Origin: a virus
Virus record (IMG/VR): IMGVR_UViG_3300043427_001127
Coordinates: 62,001-126,000 of that record
Direction: 5' to 3' (one strand)
DNA: 64,000 nt
A program made the position numbers and the translations under genes. Of this stretch, positions 26,578 to 36,361 are shown piece by piece. The notes below the pieces were generated by a model. It worked only from the letters and a program-made list of their open reading frames with translations. It had not been told where the DNA came from and ran no database searches. Position 1 is the first letter of the stretch. Each line of letters starts with the position of its first letter.

Positions 26578-26890
26578 AGAAAGAGAAGAAAGTCCCGAGT
26601 GTCTTCTGACAAATCCATATAGAATAACTGACCTAACTTATTGGGATCATTCTAACGTTGATTATAAAAACGTTCATAATCCCGAAGCTCTTTTTGTTGA
26701 AGAGTCTATCGAAAAAGAACTAGACAAAGATGGTAATGAGGTAACAGTTACTCAAACGGATTATATTCTTCTTCAAAAGTTTCCGAAGTACACTAATCAA
26801 ACTCAAATCTACATGCGAGCAGATGACATCCTGACCATTTGCGATCCGTCGTATTCTGTGCTAGAATACTACCAGAAGACCGTGGGTTGA
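26504..26890 (+). CDS. Sm-like small protein B upstream of gp43
   Basis: 128 residues. Core IQVIVLKNQEYLISGIEERE, TNPYRITDL, then MRADDILTICDPSYSVLEYY. Paralogue-like to the preceding protein and to 14377. Starts 74 bases inside the preceding gene and stops 4 bases before gp43, so it is likely co-expressed with the polymerase. Confidence 0.6.
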   Translation: MTTPQQPVIQVIVLKNQEYLISGIEEREESPECLLTNPYRITDLTYWDHSNVDYKNVHNPEALFVEESIEKELDKDGNEVTVTQTDYILLQKFPKYTNQTQIYMRADDILTICDPSYSVLEYYQKTVG

Positions 26891-26894
26891 CCGC

Positions 26895-29387
26895 ATGAAG
26901 TTTTATACGAACATTGAACAGGCGGGGAATCGCATCCTCGTTCGTGGTTATGAGAAAGGTGAGCGAGTTCAGTATCGTGTAAACTACAATCCTAAACTGT
27001 ATGTGCTTAGTAATAAGCAGACAGACCACAAGAGTCTGGATGGGCGTTTCCTTAAGGAAATCTCTCCAGGCTCTATTAATGATTGTAGGCAGTTTATTAA
27101 TCAGTATGAGGGTGTGGAAGGATTTGAAATCCATGGAAATACTAGATACTTGTATCAGTATATCAACGAAGCATATTCCGATGATGAGATTCGTTTCGAT
27201 TCTTCCCTCATTCGCACATTTACTCTGGATATTGAAACTGGAGCAGAAAACGGTTTCCCTGATATTGAATCAGCAGACCAAGAGATTCTTCTTATTTCTC
27301 TCCGTGATTCTTTTACAAACAGGATCACTGTCTGGGGATCAAAGAGTTTCCAGAATGAAGACCGACAGGTTGATTACATCCATTGTAACGATGAGACGAA
27401 ACTCCTTTCGTGCTTCCTCAAATGGTGGCAGGAGAATACCCCCGACGTAATCACTGGTTGGAACGTTCAGCTATTCGATATGCCATACATCTGCCGACGT
27501 ATGGATAGGATTCTTGGTGAGGATCATACTAAACTTCTATCGCCATGGAAACTAATCTCATCGCGTGAGATTTTTATCAAGGGTCGCAAACAGATTGCAT
27601 ATGATATTCCTGGCATTGCCACGTTGGATTACCTTGAACTCTACAAGAAGTTCACATACACCAACCAAGAATCATATCGCCTTGATCATATCGCATCTGT
27701 AGAACTTGATGCCAAGAAACTTGACCACTCTGAGTTTGATACTTTCAAAGAGTTCTACACTAAGGACTGGGACAAGTTTGTTAAGTACAACATCCATGAC
27801 GTTCGCCTTGTTGATCAACTTGATGACAAGATGAAGTTATTGGAACTCGCTTTTACTATGGCATATGATGCCAAAGTAAACTACGAAGATGTTTATTCTC
27901 AGGTGCGTATGTGGGACAACATCATTTTCATCTATCTGGCGAAGATGGGTATTGTCATTCCCCCCAAGAAAGATAGCACAAAGGATGCCAAGTATGCTGG
28001 TGCATATGTGAAAGAACCTGTGCCTGGCATGTACGATTGGATCGTAAACTTTGACTTGAACTCCCTGTACCCACACCTGATCATGCAGTACAACCTGTCC
28101 CCTGAGACCCTCCTACCGCGCCGTAGCAGCGTCAACGTGGACATGCTGCTGGACAAGGCATTCGATACCAGCGACCTCGTAGGGGAGACTCTGTGCGCCA
28201 ATGGGACACACTACACCACCAAGCAGCAGGGGTTTCTCCCCAAGCTCATGGAGAAGATCTATGAGGATCGCACCATCTATAAGAAGAAGATGATTGCTGC
28301 CAAGCAGCAGTATGAGAAGACTCCAACGATTGAGTTGAAGAAAGAGATTGCCCGCTGTAATAACATTCAGATGGCACGAAAGATTCAACTCAACTCTGCT
28401 TATGGTGCTATCGGTAACGAGCACTTCCGCTATTACAAACTTGAAATCGCTGAGGCAATCACTCTTTCTGGTCAGCTATCTATTCGCTGGATTGAGAAGA
28501 AGATGAATGCCTATCTCAATAAAGTTCTAAAGACAAAGGATGTTGATTATGTTATTGCTTCAGATACTGATTCCATGTATCTTAATCTCGGTCCTCTGGT
28601 TGAGACTGTATACAAGGGAAGAGAGAAAACTGCTGAGAGCATTGTTACGTTCCTTGATAAGGTCGCTTCTATGGAACTTGAGAAGTTTATTGAAAGTTCT
28701 TACCAAGAACTGGCCGACTATCTCAAGGCATACGACCAGAAAATGAAGATGAAGCGTGAGAACATTGCTGAGCGTGGTTTTTGGACTGCCAAGAAACGCT
28801 ATGTTCTTAACGTCTGGGATAGCGAAGGTGTGCGTTATGCCAAACCTAAGATGAAAATCTGTGGTATGGAAACTGCACGTTCTTCCACCCCAGCTTACTA
28901 CCGTGACAAACTGGAACAGGCATATCGTATCATTGTTACTAAAACAAATGAGGATGTGCTGGACTTCATTAATGAAATCAAGGAAGACACCAAGAAGCAG
29001 AACTATCTCAACATTGCTTTCCCTCGTGGTTGTAATGGTCTGAAGAAGTATCGCAGTGCTGCTGACATCTATGCTAAGGGCACTCCTATTCAAGTACGCG
29101 GTGCGTTGCTCTACAACTATTACATTCGTAAAAACAACCTAGAGCATAAGTATCCAATCATCCAAGAAGGTGAGAAGATTAAGTTCATCTATCTGAAGAC
29201 ACCAAACCCTATCCGCGAGAATGTCATTTCGTTCTTTCAACAACTGCCGAAGGAACTGAACCTTGACAAATACATTGATTACACGCTACAATTTGAGAAG
29301 AGTTTCTTTGAACCGCTGAAGAACGTGCTAGAATGCATCGGTTGGCAAGCGGAACGTAAAGGCAGTTTAAGTAGTTTTTTCTTTTGA
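26895..29387 (+). CDS. gp43: DNA polymerase gp43
   Basis: 830 residues (T4 gp43 898). Family B replicative polymerase with 3'-5' exonuclease. Exo I FTLDIETGAENG; Exo II NVQLFDMPYI; polymerase motif A NFDLNSLYPHLI; motif B KIQLNSAYGAIG; motif C ASDTDSMYL. The C-terminal SLSSFFF fits the clamp-binding tail. Bases 28020-28240, around motif A, are G+C-rich at synonymous positions. Confidence 0.97.
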   Translation: MKFYTNIEQAGNRILVRGYEKGERVQYRVNYNPKLYVLSNKQTDHKSLDGRFLKEISPGSINDCRQFINQYEGVEGFEIHGNTRYLYQYINEAYSDDEIRFDSSLIRTFTLDIETGAENGFPDIESADQEILLISLRDSFTNRITVWGSKSFQNEDRQVDYIHCNDETKLLSCFLKWWQENTPDVITGWNVQLFDMPYICRRMDRILGEDHTKLLSPWKLISSREIFIKGRKQIAYDIPGIATLDYLELYKKFTYTNQESYRLDHIASVELDAKKLDHSEFDTFKEFYTKDWDKFVKYNIHDVRLVDQLDDKMKLLELAFTMAYDAKVNYEDVYSQVRMWDNIIFIYLAKMGIVIPPKKDSTKDAKYAGAYVKEPVPGMYDWIVNFDLNSLYPHLIMQYNLSPETLLPRRSSVNVDMLLDKAFDTSDLVGETLCANGTHYTTKQQGFLPKLMEKIYEDRTIYKKKMIAAKQQYEKTPTIELKKEIARCNNIQMARKIQLNSAYGAIGNEHFRYYKLEIAEAITLSGQLSIRWIEKKMNAYLNKVLKTKDVDYVIASDTDSMYLNLGPLVETVYKGREKTAESIVTFLDKVASMELEKFIESSYQELADYLKAYDQKMKMKRENIAERGFWTAKKRYVLNVWDSEGVRYAKPKMKICGMETARSSTPAYYRDKLEQAYRIIVTKTNEDVLDFINEIKEDTKKQNYLNIAFPRGCNGLKKYRSAADIYAKGTPIQVRGALLYNYYIRKNNLEHKYPIIQEGEKIKFIYLKTPNPIRENVISFFQQLPKELNLDKYIDYTLQFEKSFFEPLKNVLECIGWQAERKGSLSSFFF

Positions 29388-29393
29388 GGTATT

Positions 29394-30416
29394 ATGAGTT
29401 TCTTACAATCTGTTATTAAGGAGTTAGATAATGAGTTCGCAAGCGTGGTTGAAGATGGAGTCGCTGCTGGTGACTGTGAATCGTTCGTTGATACTGGTAG
29501 CTTCATTCTCAATGCTCTTATTTCTGGGAGCATTTATGGTGGACTGCCTGCAAACAAAATCACAGCCCTCGCGGGGGAATCCTCAACTGGTAAAACTTTT
29601 TTTGCGCTCTCAATCGTAAAACACTTTCTGAATAATAACCCTGATGCTCAGGTGATTTACTTTGAAACTGAATCAGCTGTCTCTAAAGACATGATGGTTT
29701 CTCGTGGCATTGATGTTAAGCGTGTGGGTCTTGTGCCTGTGTCCACCGTACAAGAGTTTCGTACCCAGTCTATCAAGGTGGTAGACGAGTACATGAAACT
29801 GAAGAAAGAGGATAGACCTCCGCTGCTTTTTGTGCTAGACTCCTTAGGGATGCTTTCTACCACGAAGGAGATTGACGATGCCACTGCTGGCAAGGAGACA
29901 CGCGACATGACTCGCGCTCAGGTGATTAAATCTATCTTTAGGATTCTATCACTCAAGCTAGGTCAAGCGGGTATTCCTCTTATCGTTACCAACCATACAT
30001 ATGAAGTGGTGGGTGCTTATGTGCCAACTAAAGAAATGGGCGGTGGTACTGGTCTCAAATATTCTGCCTCAACTATTCTCTTCCTGTCTAAGAAGAAAGA
30101 GAAGGATGGCACTGAAGTTGTAGGTAACATTATCAAAGTGAAGGCACAGAAGTCGCGCTTCACCAAAGAAAACTCAGACATCGAGACGAGGTTATTCTAT
30201 GACGCACGGGGACTGGACAAGTATTATGGACTACTGGAGTTGGGTGAGAAGTACGGAGTATTCCAACGTAAGGGGAATCGCGTGGTTGTTGGGGAATCTT
30301 CCGTTTATCCTTCTGTTATCCTTGCCGATCCTCAGAAGTATTTCACGCCCGAAGTGATGCAAGCCCTAGATGAGTGTGCCCGTAAAGAGTTTCTATATGG
30401 AGTAGCGGATGAGTGA
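29394..30416 (+). CDS. uvsX: RecA-like recombinase UvsX
   Basis: 340 residues (T4 UvsX 391). Catalyses strand exchange with UvsY. Walker [11 protein letters not shown] near residue 65, Walker [12 protein letters not shown], and [20 protein letters not shown] for the L2 DNA-binding region. Overlaps gp41 by 8 bases. Confidence 0.96.
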   Translation: MSFLQSVIKELDNEFASVVEDGVAAGDCESFVDTGSFILNALISGSIYGGLPANKITALAGESSTGKTFFALSIVKHFLNNNPDAQVIYFETESAVSKDMMVSRGIDVKRVGLVPVSTVQEFRTQSIKVVDEYMKLKKEDRPPLLFVLDSLGMLSTTKEIDDATAGKETRDMTRAQVIKSIFRILSLKLGQAGIPLIVTNHTYEVVGAYVPTKEMGGGTGLKYSASTILFLSKKKEKDGTEVVGNIIKVKAQKSRFTKENSDIETRLFYDARGLDKYYGLLELGEKYGVFQRKGNRVVVGESSVYPSVILADPQKYFTPEVMQALDECARKEFLYGVADE

Positions 30417-31794
30417 GAGAATCGAAACAACTATACTACGCAACCTTCTGTGCAACGAACAGTTCTACAGGAAGGTTGTTCCTTTTGTAAAACCAGATTA
30501 CTTTAATGAGATTCACGAACGTGTAATCTATGAAGAGGTCTGGAACTTCGCAAGCACCTATGAGCTGGTGCCTACGAAGGAAGTATTAACTATCAACCTT
30601 GAAGCAAGAAAAGATTTAAATGAGGAAGTATATCAAAACGCGGTTAAAACGATTGCTGAACTTAGTGACTCACCAATCGAATACAACTGGTTGCTCGACA
30701 CCACAGAGAAGTGGTGTAAGGACAGAGCAATCTATCTTGCTCTCCTCGACTCAATCAAGATCGCGGATGGAGGTAATACAAAAATATCAAAAGATGCGAT
30801 CCCAGCAATCCTTCAAGAGGCCCTGGCAGTATCGTTCGACGAACATGTAGGTCACGATTATCTAGAGAATAGTGTTGAGCGATATGAGTTCTACCATCGT
30901 GAGGAAGATAAGATTCCTTTCCACCTTGAATACTTCAATAAGATTACCAAAGGTGGTCTGCCAAACAAGACTCTTAACGTAGCTCTTGCTGGTACTGGTG
31001 TAGGTAAGTCACTCTTCATGTGTGACCTTGCCGCTCATTGTTTGTCGATGGGTCGCAACGTTCTCTATATCACTATGGAAATGGCAGAAGAAAAGATTGC
31101 CGAACGTATTGATGCTAACCTGTTTAACGTCAATATCAAAGACCTGATTGATTTGCCTGAGACAATCTTTCAAAGTCGCATCAATGAACTGAAGCGTAAA
31201 ACTGCTGGTCGTCTTATCATCAAGGAATATCCAACAGCATCGGCACACGTTGGGCATTTCAAATCTCTTTTGAATGAACTGCAACTGAAGAAAACATTTA
31301 AACCTGATATTATCTTTATCGACTACCTTAACATCTGTGCTTCCGCTCGATATAAGGGAGCTATTGTAAACTCTTACACATATGTCAAGGCAATCGCAGA
31401 GGAACTCAGAGGATTGGCAGTGGAACACAACGTACCACTTGTCTCTGCTACACAAACTACAAGGTCTGGGTTTGGTAATAGTGATGTCGATCTCACTGAT
31501 ACCAGTGAGTCCTTTGGTCTCCCTGCTACTGCTGACTTCATGTTTGCTCTCATCGCTACAGAGGATTTGGAGAAAGATGGGAAGATAATGGTGAAGCAGT
31601 TGAAGAACAGATACAATGACCCTACCATGTATAAGCGTTTCCTTGTTGGGGTTGACAGAGCACGTATGAAGCTCTATAATGTTGATAACGCCGTTGACTT
31701 ATCCTCTGATAAAGAAGAGGAGTATGACTTTGAAGAAATGGCGGCGGAACAAAGTCGAAACACACAAAACAAGTTTACCAGTTTTATTTTATGA
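30409..31794 (+). CDS. gp41: Replicative helicase gp41 (DnaB family)
   Basis: 461 residues (T4 gp41 475). Hexameric 5'-3' helicase of the primosome with gp61. N-terminal domain, then Walker [12 protein letters not shown] near residue 200, [14 protein letters not shown], Walker [11 protein letters not shown] and [11 protein letters not shown]. Overlaps mazG by 4 bases. Confidence 0.96.
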   Translation: MSERIETTILRNLLCNEQFYRKVVPFVKPDYFNEIHERVIYEEVWNFASTYELVPTKEVLTINLEARKDLNEEVYQNAVKTIAELSDSPIEYNWLLDTTEKWCKDRAIYLALLDSIKIADGGNTKISKDAIPAILQEALAVSFDEHVGHDYLENSVERYEFYHREEDKIPFHLEYFNKITKGGLPNKTLNVALAGTGVGKSLFMCDLAAHCLSMGRNVLYITMEMAEEKIAERIDANLFNVNIKDLIDLPETIFQSRINELKRKTAGRLIIKEYPTASAHVGHFKSLLNELQLKKTFKPDIIFIDYLNICASARYKGAIVNSYTYVKAIAEELRGLAVEHNVPLVSATQTTRSGFGNSDVDLTDTSESFGLPATADFMFALIATEDLEKDGKIMVKQLKNRYNDPTMYKRFLVGVDRARMKLYNVDNAVDLSSDKEEEYDFEEMAAEQSRNTQNKFTSFIL

Positions 31795-32195
31795 CGATTG
31801 ATTTTAATAAGTATATTGAGTTTGTTGGTGCCGTCACCAGCCCTGCATCCCGAGATACCAGTGAGTTTGTTGCTCGCGTCAATGAACTAAAATCTCAAGG
31901 TGTAGACATTCAACGTCTGATGACTGCTGCTTGTGGTATTACTGCTGAAGGTGGTGAGTTCACTGAGATTGTGAAGAAGATTGCCTTCCAAGGCAAACCT
32001 TATAATGAAGATAATATCTTTCATATGAAACGCGAACTGGGTGATATTCTTTGGTATATTGCTCAAGCATGTATCGCTCTCGATATTTCTTTTGAGGAGA
32101 TTGCTCAAATGAACTTTGAGAAACTAACTGCTCGATACCCTGAAGGAACCTTTAGTATTGAGCGAAGTGAAAACCGAGTTGCCAACGACCTTTGA
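31791..32195 (+). CDS. mazG: MazG-type nucleotide pyrophosphohydrolase
   Basis: 134 residues. An all-alpha NTP pyrophosphatase; the metal site is EGGEFTEIVKKI plus MKRELGDILWYIAQ. In cyanophages MazG was proposed to act on alarmone ppGpp or to hydrolyse dGTP/dCTP, so its physiological substrate is not settled. End of the polymerase-recombinase-helicase operon and just before a terminator. Confidence 0.92.
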   Translation: MTIDFNKYIEFVGAVTSPASRDTSEFVARVNELKSQGVDIQRLMTAACGITAEGGEFTEIVKKIAFQGKPYNEDNIFHMKRELGDILWYIAQACIALDISFEEIAQMNFEKLTARYPEGTFSIERSENRVANDL

Positions 32196-32201
32196 TATAT
32201 G

Positions 32202-32230
32202 CCTCTCCTAAATAACTAGGGGAGGTTTTT
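32202..32230 (+). terminator. Terminator with late promoter in its loop
   Basis: CCTCTCC (32202-32208) pairs with GGGGAGG and is followed by six Ts. The loop holds CTAAATA (32208-32214). Confidence 0.75.
32208..32214 (+). promoter_or_regulatory. Late promoter before gene at 32235
   Basis: CTAAATA box 21 bases ahead of the start, sitting in the terminator loop. Confidence 0.55.
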
Positions 32231-32234
32231 TCTT

Positions 32235-33524
32235 ATGGCAAATCTAACTTGGGGTCAGTTCGCTAAAAGAAATCGTTTTGAAAATAATATAACGGTTCTT
32301 TACAATCGAGCTAAAAATAACGAACCAATGCACTTTGTCGATAAGCACGGCAACATCAATGGAGATGGTATGAAGTTGTATGCAAAATATTTGCATATGG
32401 CGATACCTAATATTAAGAATGGTAGATTAGTTGCAAACAAAAAATCTATAGATAGATCTTTTAATCTTGGTAAAGGTAATAACTCTTTCCGCAGTGCTAC
32501 TGCATTATTACAAGCAATATATAGAGAAGGTGTTCCTAGACGAGTAGTTATGTCTGGGGCATTTAATCAGTTTCCAGTAGAGATATCTTTAAGTGAAACT
32601 AAAACAGGAACTCGTTATGCTCTTAGTCATTTTCTTAAAGACTTTGATTTTGGTGGGCAACTAGCTCCAGGTCAATCTATACAAGTTAACTGGGGGTTAC
32701 TTGGATATTGGGTAAATGAACATGGCATGAGATATAAACTGAATGTTCCTTCCATTAAAGAAAGGGGAGAGTTAGATTTACTTACTACTCTCAACAAAGC
32801 AATCATGTCTATTGTTGAACACAGAGGCATGTCTTTTGCTGATGGTATTACTATAAGTGTTGGCGAAAATAATCCAAAAACATATACTAATATTGTTGGA
32901 TTTAATAAGCAAGAGGGACAAGTTAAAGCTGATATTGTCATGGTTCAGAAAGACGGAAATACACTAAAGGACGTTGCTTGGTTTTCTCATAAGGAAGGTT
33001 CCAGGGCAAATCATTTTCAGCAATGGGGTGGAGTTTCTCACTTTTTGAATGATAAGGATGAAACTTTAGATGTGTTTCCCGAGATTAGAAAGTTTGGTGA
33101 TTATATGAAACAGATTTGTGGGCGAGGAGGTCTGTATGATTTTACTACTCCAGCGGGAAAAGGATTTACTGCGATGATGGATATCGAAGACAATGCATTA
33201 AAAATGCAATCTGTTTATGGTAAAGATTTTAGTCCTGGCGCAAACTTCGGCAAGTCAAACTGCACTGGTGTCCTCCAGGGTGATGCATCTATTGTGAGGA
33301 ATGGAAATGATAAGTATAAGTTGCAGATGAGTGCTCATGCCCACATAAATCCTTATGTGATGACTGGTGGATATGATCCAGTTCTTATGATAATATACAA
33401 GGGTGATCGAAATGATCTTGGGATCCCAGGTGCTAGGGTGGTTGTGCAACCGAGGGAAAGTCGCACCGCCAAATTTATTGTAACCAAAGACCGTAACGGA
33501 AACTACCAAATGAATCCAGCATGA
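32235..33524 (+). CDS. Nuclease-like phage protein (possible PD-(D/E)xK fold)
   Basis: 429 residues, not a family I can name. The segment VKADIVMVQKDGNTLKDVAW followed by FSHKEGSRANHFQQWGGV places an Asp about 20 residues before a K-x-G strand, the spacing of PD-(D/E)xK nucleases, and recalls phage proteins with S-x-K-x-G and Q-x-G-G motifs. The C-terminus is basic (PRESRTAKFIVTKDRNG). It starts a block with ligase-like and nucleotidyltransferase genes, overlapping the next gene by 4 bases. Nuclease activity is inference. Confidence 0.5.
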   Translation: MANLTWGQFAKRNRFENNITVLYNRAKNNEPMHFVDKHGNINGDGMKLYAKYLHMAIPNIKNGRLVANKKSIDRSFNLGKGNNSFRSATALLQAIYREGVPRRVVMSGAFNQFPVEISLSETKTGTRYALSHFLKDFDFGGQLAPGQSIQVNWGLLGYWVNEHGMRYKLNVPSIKERGELDLLTTLNKAIMSIVEHRGMSFADGITISVGENNPKTYTNIVGFNKQEGQVKADIVMVQKDGNTLKDVAWFSHKEGSRANHFQQWGGVSHFLNDKDETLDVFPEIRKFGDYMKQICGRGGLYDFTTPAGKGFTAMMDIEDNALKMQSVYGKDFSPGANFGKSNCTGVLQGDASIVRNGNDKYKLQMSAHAHINPYVMTGGYDPVLMIIYKGDRNDLGIPGARVVVQPRESRTAKFIVTKDRNGNYQMNPA

Positions 33525-34732
33525 GCAAGAATACTCACCTAGAGCATTTAGAAGACAGCATTCTCTTTGATGGTCAAGAGGGTGCTAAAGATGCATTTGC
33601 ATTTCTTGATGCTCTCACCAAAACTTTTAGTGGAACTCAAACAAGTAACTTTAAAATTACTACTAAGTGGGACGGTGCTCCTGCTGTGATCTGTGGTGAA
33701 GATCCTGAAAACCGAGATTTCTTTGTTGGAACTAAATCTGTTTTTAATAAAACAGAACCAAAGATTAACTATACTGATTATCATATTGAAGCAAACCACG
33801 GCAACTCTTCTGGTCTGGTGGATAAACTCAAAGTAGCATTAGAACATTTTCCTAAACTCGGCATCAAAGGAATCATTCAGGGAGATTTGTTATTTACTGA
33901 TGATGCCAAAGAGGAGAAGATTGATGGTGTAGATTATCTTACCTTCACTCCAAACACTATCACCTACGCTATTCCCAAAGGAACGGAAGCATACAAGAAA
34001 GCAAAGCGAGCTAAGATTGGTGTAGTTTTTCACACTCGCTATGTTGGTTCCAGCATTGCAACTTCTAACGCTACGTTTGGAGTTGACATCAGTAAGTTTA
34101 ATAAGACTGATGATGTGTTTGTAATCAGTGCTGAGGTTGATACTCTGGGTAGTAACATGATTCTTAATGCTACAGAAAAAAGAAATCTCAATAACATGAA
34201 AAGAACTGCACCTACTTTTCTTCGCAATGCAGGATCTTTCTTGGATGAGATTTCTGAACAGATTAACTCTAAGGATAACTTAAGCGTTGGCACTCGCCTT
34301 AAAACTTACTTCAATACTTATGTGAGGGAAGGTAAACGTATTAGTAATGTCAATCGTTTTATTAGTGATTTCAAAAATGCTTATCATGAAACGATGATGA
34401 AGGAAGTTAACAAAGTGAAACAGGAAAAGACTAAGGCTGCAAAACTGAAGAAACTCTATGATGGTATTGAGTTCGTGGATTCCAACATCGCTGGATTCAA
34501 GGCAACGATCACTCTCTATGTTATTCTTCAGAATGCTAAGAACATGTTTGTGAAGAAACTAGAATCTGCTGATAGCACTCGCACGTTCCTTCGTACTGAT
34601 GATGGATTCCGTGTTACTGCTCCTGAAGGATTTGTTGCTATTAAAGATGGAAATGCTACCAAGCTTGTTGATCGTTTAGAGTTTAGTTTGGCAAACTTCA
34701 CTCTCGCAAAGAACTGGGTAAAGGGAAACTAA
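33521..34732 (+). CDS. KxDG ligase-like nucleotidyltransferase candidate (DUF6267-type)
   Basis: 403 residues. ITTKWDGAPAVICG at residues 46-59 matches motif I (K-x-D-G) of ATP/NAD-dependent ligases and capping enzymes; GIIQGDLLF (117-125) could be motif III, GVVFHTRY (167-174) IIIa, and EGFVAIKDGNATKL near 369-382 motifs IV and V. I remember related proteins labelled DUF6267. Lys49 would carry AMP. Between motifs lies a long helical insertion. The next gene encodes a HIGH-type nucleotidyltransferase. The substrate (RNA, DNA or protein) is unknown. Confidence 0.6.
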   Translation: MSKNTHLEHLEDSILFDGQEGAKDAFAFLDALTKTFSGTQTSNFKITTKWDGAPAVICGEDPENRDFFVGTKSVFNKTEPKINYTDYHIEANHGNSSGLVDKLKVALEHFPKLGIKGIIQGDLLFTDDAKEEKIDGVDYLTFTPNTITYAIPKGTEAYKKAKRAKIGVVFHTRYVGSSIATSNATFGVDISKFNKTDDVFVISAEVDTLGSNMILNATEKRNLNNMKRTAPTFLRNAGSFLDEISEQINSKDNLSVGTRLKTYFNTYVREGKRISNVNRFISDFKNAYHETMMKEVNKVKQEKTKAAKLKKLYDGIEFVDSNIAGFKATITLYVILQNAKNMFVKKLESADSTRTFLRTDDGFRVTAPEGFVAIKDGNATKLVDRLEFSLANFTLAKNWVKGN

Positions 34733-34735
34733 ATA
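34729..34735 (+). promoter_or_regulatory. Possible late promoter at 34.7 kb
   Basis: CTAAATA overlapping the previous stop, only 10 bases from the next ATG, so any transcript would be nearly leaderless. Confidence 0.35.
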
Positions 34736-34744
34736 CTAATAAAA

Positions 34745-35299
34745 ATGTTTAAGAGAGTAGTCATTACTTTCGGTCGCTTTAATCCTCCCACTATTGGTCA
34801 TGAAAAACTTATTGATGCTGTGGCGAGGATTGCAGGAACCGATGACTATAAAATCTATACCAGTCATACCAAAGACAAGAAGAAGAATCCTCTATCTTCC
34901 GAACAAAAAGTAGGATACATGAAAAAGATGTTTCCGAAACATAAAAATAATATTATGCTTGATACTGATTTGAAGACTATCATTAAAGTTCTTCAGAGTT
35001 TGCAAGGTGAATATTCGGATCTGACTCTTGTTGTTGGTAGTGATCGTGTACAGGAAATGGACACTTTGATCCAGCGTTATAATGGAACGGAGTATACATT
35101 TAGAACTCTTGAAACAAAATCTGCTGGTGAAAGAGATCCTGATGCTGATGGAGCAACTGGAATGTCTGCTAGTAAAATGAGAGAAGCAGCAACGAATGCA
35201 AACGTTGCTGAGTTTCGTAAAGGTATACCATCTACTTTAGACGATAAAGAAATGATGAAACTAATGAAAGAAGTTAGAGAAGGGTTGGGTATTAAATGA
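34745..35299 (+). CDS. HIGH-motif nucleotidyltransferase (NMNAT/cytidylyltransferase-like)
   Basis: 184 residues. GRFNPPTIGHEKLI (residues 10-23) is the phosphate-binding T/HxGH motif of the cytidylyltransferase superfamily; GMSASKMREAA near the C-terminus corresponds to ISSTxxR. These enzymes join a nucleotide to a phosphate, for example NMN + ATP to NAD. The substrate cannot be read from sequence. Overlaps the next gene by 4 bases. Confidence 0.8.
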   Translation: MFKRVVITFGRFNPPTIGHEKLIDAVARIAGTDDYKIYTSHTKDKKKNPLSSEQKVGYMKKMFPKHKNNIMLDTDLKTIIKVLQSLQGEYSDLTLVVGSDRVQEMDTLIQRYNGTEYTFRTLETKSAGERDPDADGATGMSASKMREAATNANVAEFRKGIPSTLDDKEMMKLMKEVREGLGIK

Positions 35300-35583
35300 A
35301 ATCACTTAAAGAACTGTTAGCGCAATCAAAACAGAAGTCTTTTAGACTTGGGAATGTATTTGCGGAGGGGGATTGGATTCAAAATATTGATGGCGAAGTG
35401 GGAAAGATTCATCGTCGTGGCGTTAACTATGTTATTGCTGTAACTGAAGAAGGTAAAATGTTTCGTGCTTGGGTGAAAGACATTAAAGAACATTGTGGGT
35501 GTGATCATCAAGAAGTATCTGCTAAAGAGAAAGTGAAGTCGTTTATAAATAAAAATAAACGACAAAAGAACAATGACGATTGA
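35296..35583 (+). CDS. Small SH3/KOW-like protein
   Basis: 95 residues. GDWIQNIDGEVGKIHRRGVN followed by YVIAVTEEGKMFRAWVKDI has the alternating pattern of a small SH3-type barrel; a CGCDHQ motif and lysine-rich tail follow. Function unknown. Confidence 0.55.
   Translation: MKSLKELLAQSKQKSFRLGNVFAEGDWIQNIDGEVGKIHRRGVNYVIAVTEEGKMFRAWVKDIKEHCGCDHQEVSAKEKVKSFINKNKRQKNNDD
35545..35551 (+). promoter_or_regulatory. Late promoter before gene at 35573
   Basis: ATAAATA preceded by TT, 22 bases before the start, inside the end of the previous gene. Confidence 0.55.
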
Positions 35584-36334
35584 CGAGTTCTCAAAACAAC
35601 TGATTGAGAAAGCACTTATTCAGCTAGATGAAAAGGGTAAGTGTAATCACAGCGGTGCTGGATCATCATGTCCTCTACATGGTGATGCTGATTGCAACTC
35701 ATCGAAGCAGAATCGTGCTGAAGAGTTTACTGCTGAAGGCAAGAACAAAGAAGGTAAGGAACAAGGTGCTGACGGCAAAGCTTGTTGGAAAGGTTATAAG
35801 TATGCTGGCACTGAGAACGGAAAAGACAAGTGTGTGAAGGCAGGATACGAAATGGAAGGTGGTGAAGAACTATCCGAAAGGAAAGATATGCCTGGTAACC
35901 AGGAGAAAATTGATGCTAATAAGAATGGTAAAGTGGATGCTCATGATTTTGCTCTTCTTCGCGCTAGAAAATCTAAGAAATCAGTAAAAGAAATGTGGCA
36001 ACAAGCTGCTGATATCGTAGAAGCAAAAAACAAAACAAAGATTGAAGTGATGCCAACTATCAACGACAATCCTACAGAGCAAGGCGAAAAGGAAAGCAGT
36101 GAGATTTCTTCGGATGCCAAGAACTCAAAGTATGACGAAAAGAAAAAGAAGATGAAAGAAGAGGTAGAACCTCTTGAAGAGAAAAAACTATCTGCTAAAG
36201 AAAAGGCAAAGAAAGAAAAGTTTGTTAAGGGAATGAAAAAGAAGTTTGGTTCTTTTAAATCTAAGTATGGTGAGAAAGCAAAAGATGTAATGTATGGAAC
36301 TGCGACTGCCATGGCAAAGAAATCTGCTAAATAG
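35573..36334 (+). CDS. Lysine-rich virion-type protein with EF-hand-like loop
   Basis: 253 residues. A Cys/His-rich N-terminus (CNHSGAGSSCPLHGDADC), a CWKGYKYAGTENGKDKC motif common in phage structural proteins, and a 12-residue calcium-loop-like sequence DANKNGKVDAHD near residue 115. The C-terminal half is Lys/Glu-rich and likely coiled or disordered. Own late box. Probably packaged or assembly-related; not proven. Confidence 0.55.
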   Translation: MTIDEFSKQLIEKALIQLDEKGKCNHSGAGSSCPLHGDADCNSSKQNRAEEFTAEGKNKEGKEQGADGKACWKGYKYAGTENGKDKCVKAGYEMEGGEELSERKDMPGNQEKIDANKNGKVDAHDFALLRARKSKKSVKEMWQQAADIVEAKNKTKIEVMPTINDNPTEQGEKESSEISSDAKNSKYDEKKKKMKEEVEPLEEKKLSAKEKAKKEKFVKGMKKKFGSFKSKYGEKAKDVMYGTATAMAKKSAK

Positions 36335-36361
36335 CTTTAAACTCTCTTAGAGGATACTATC

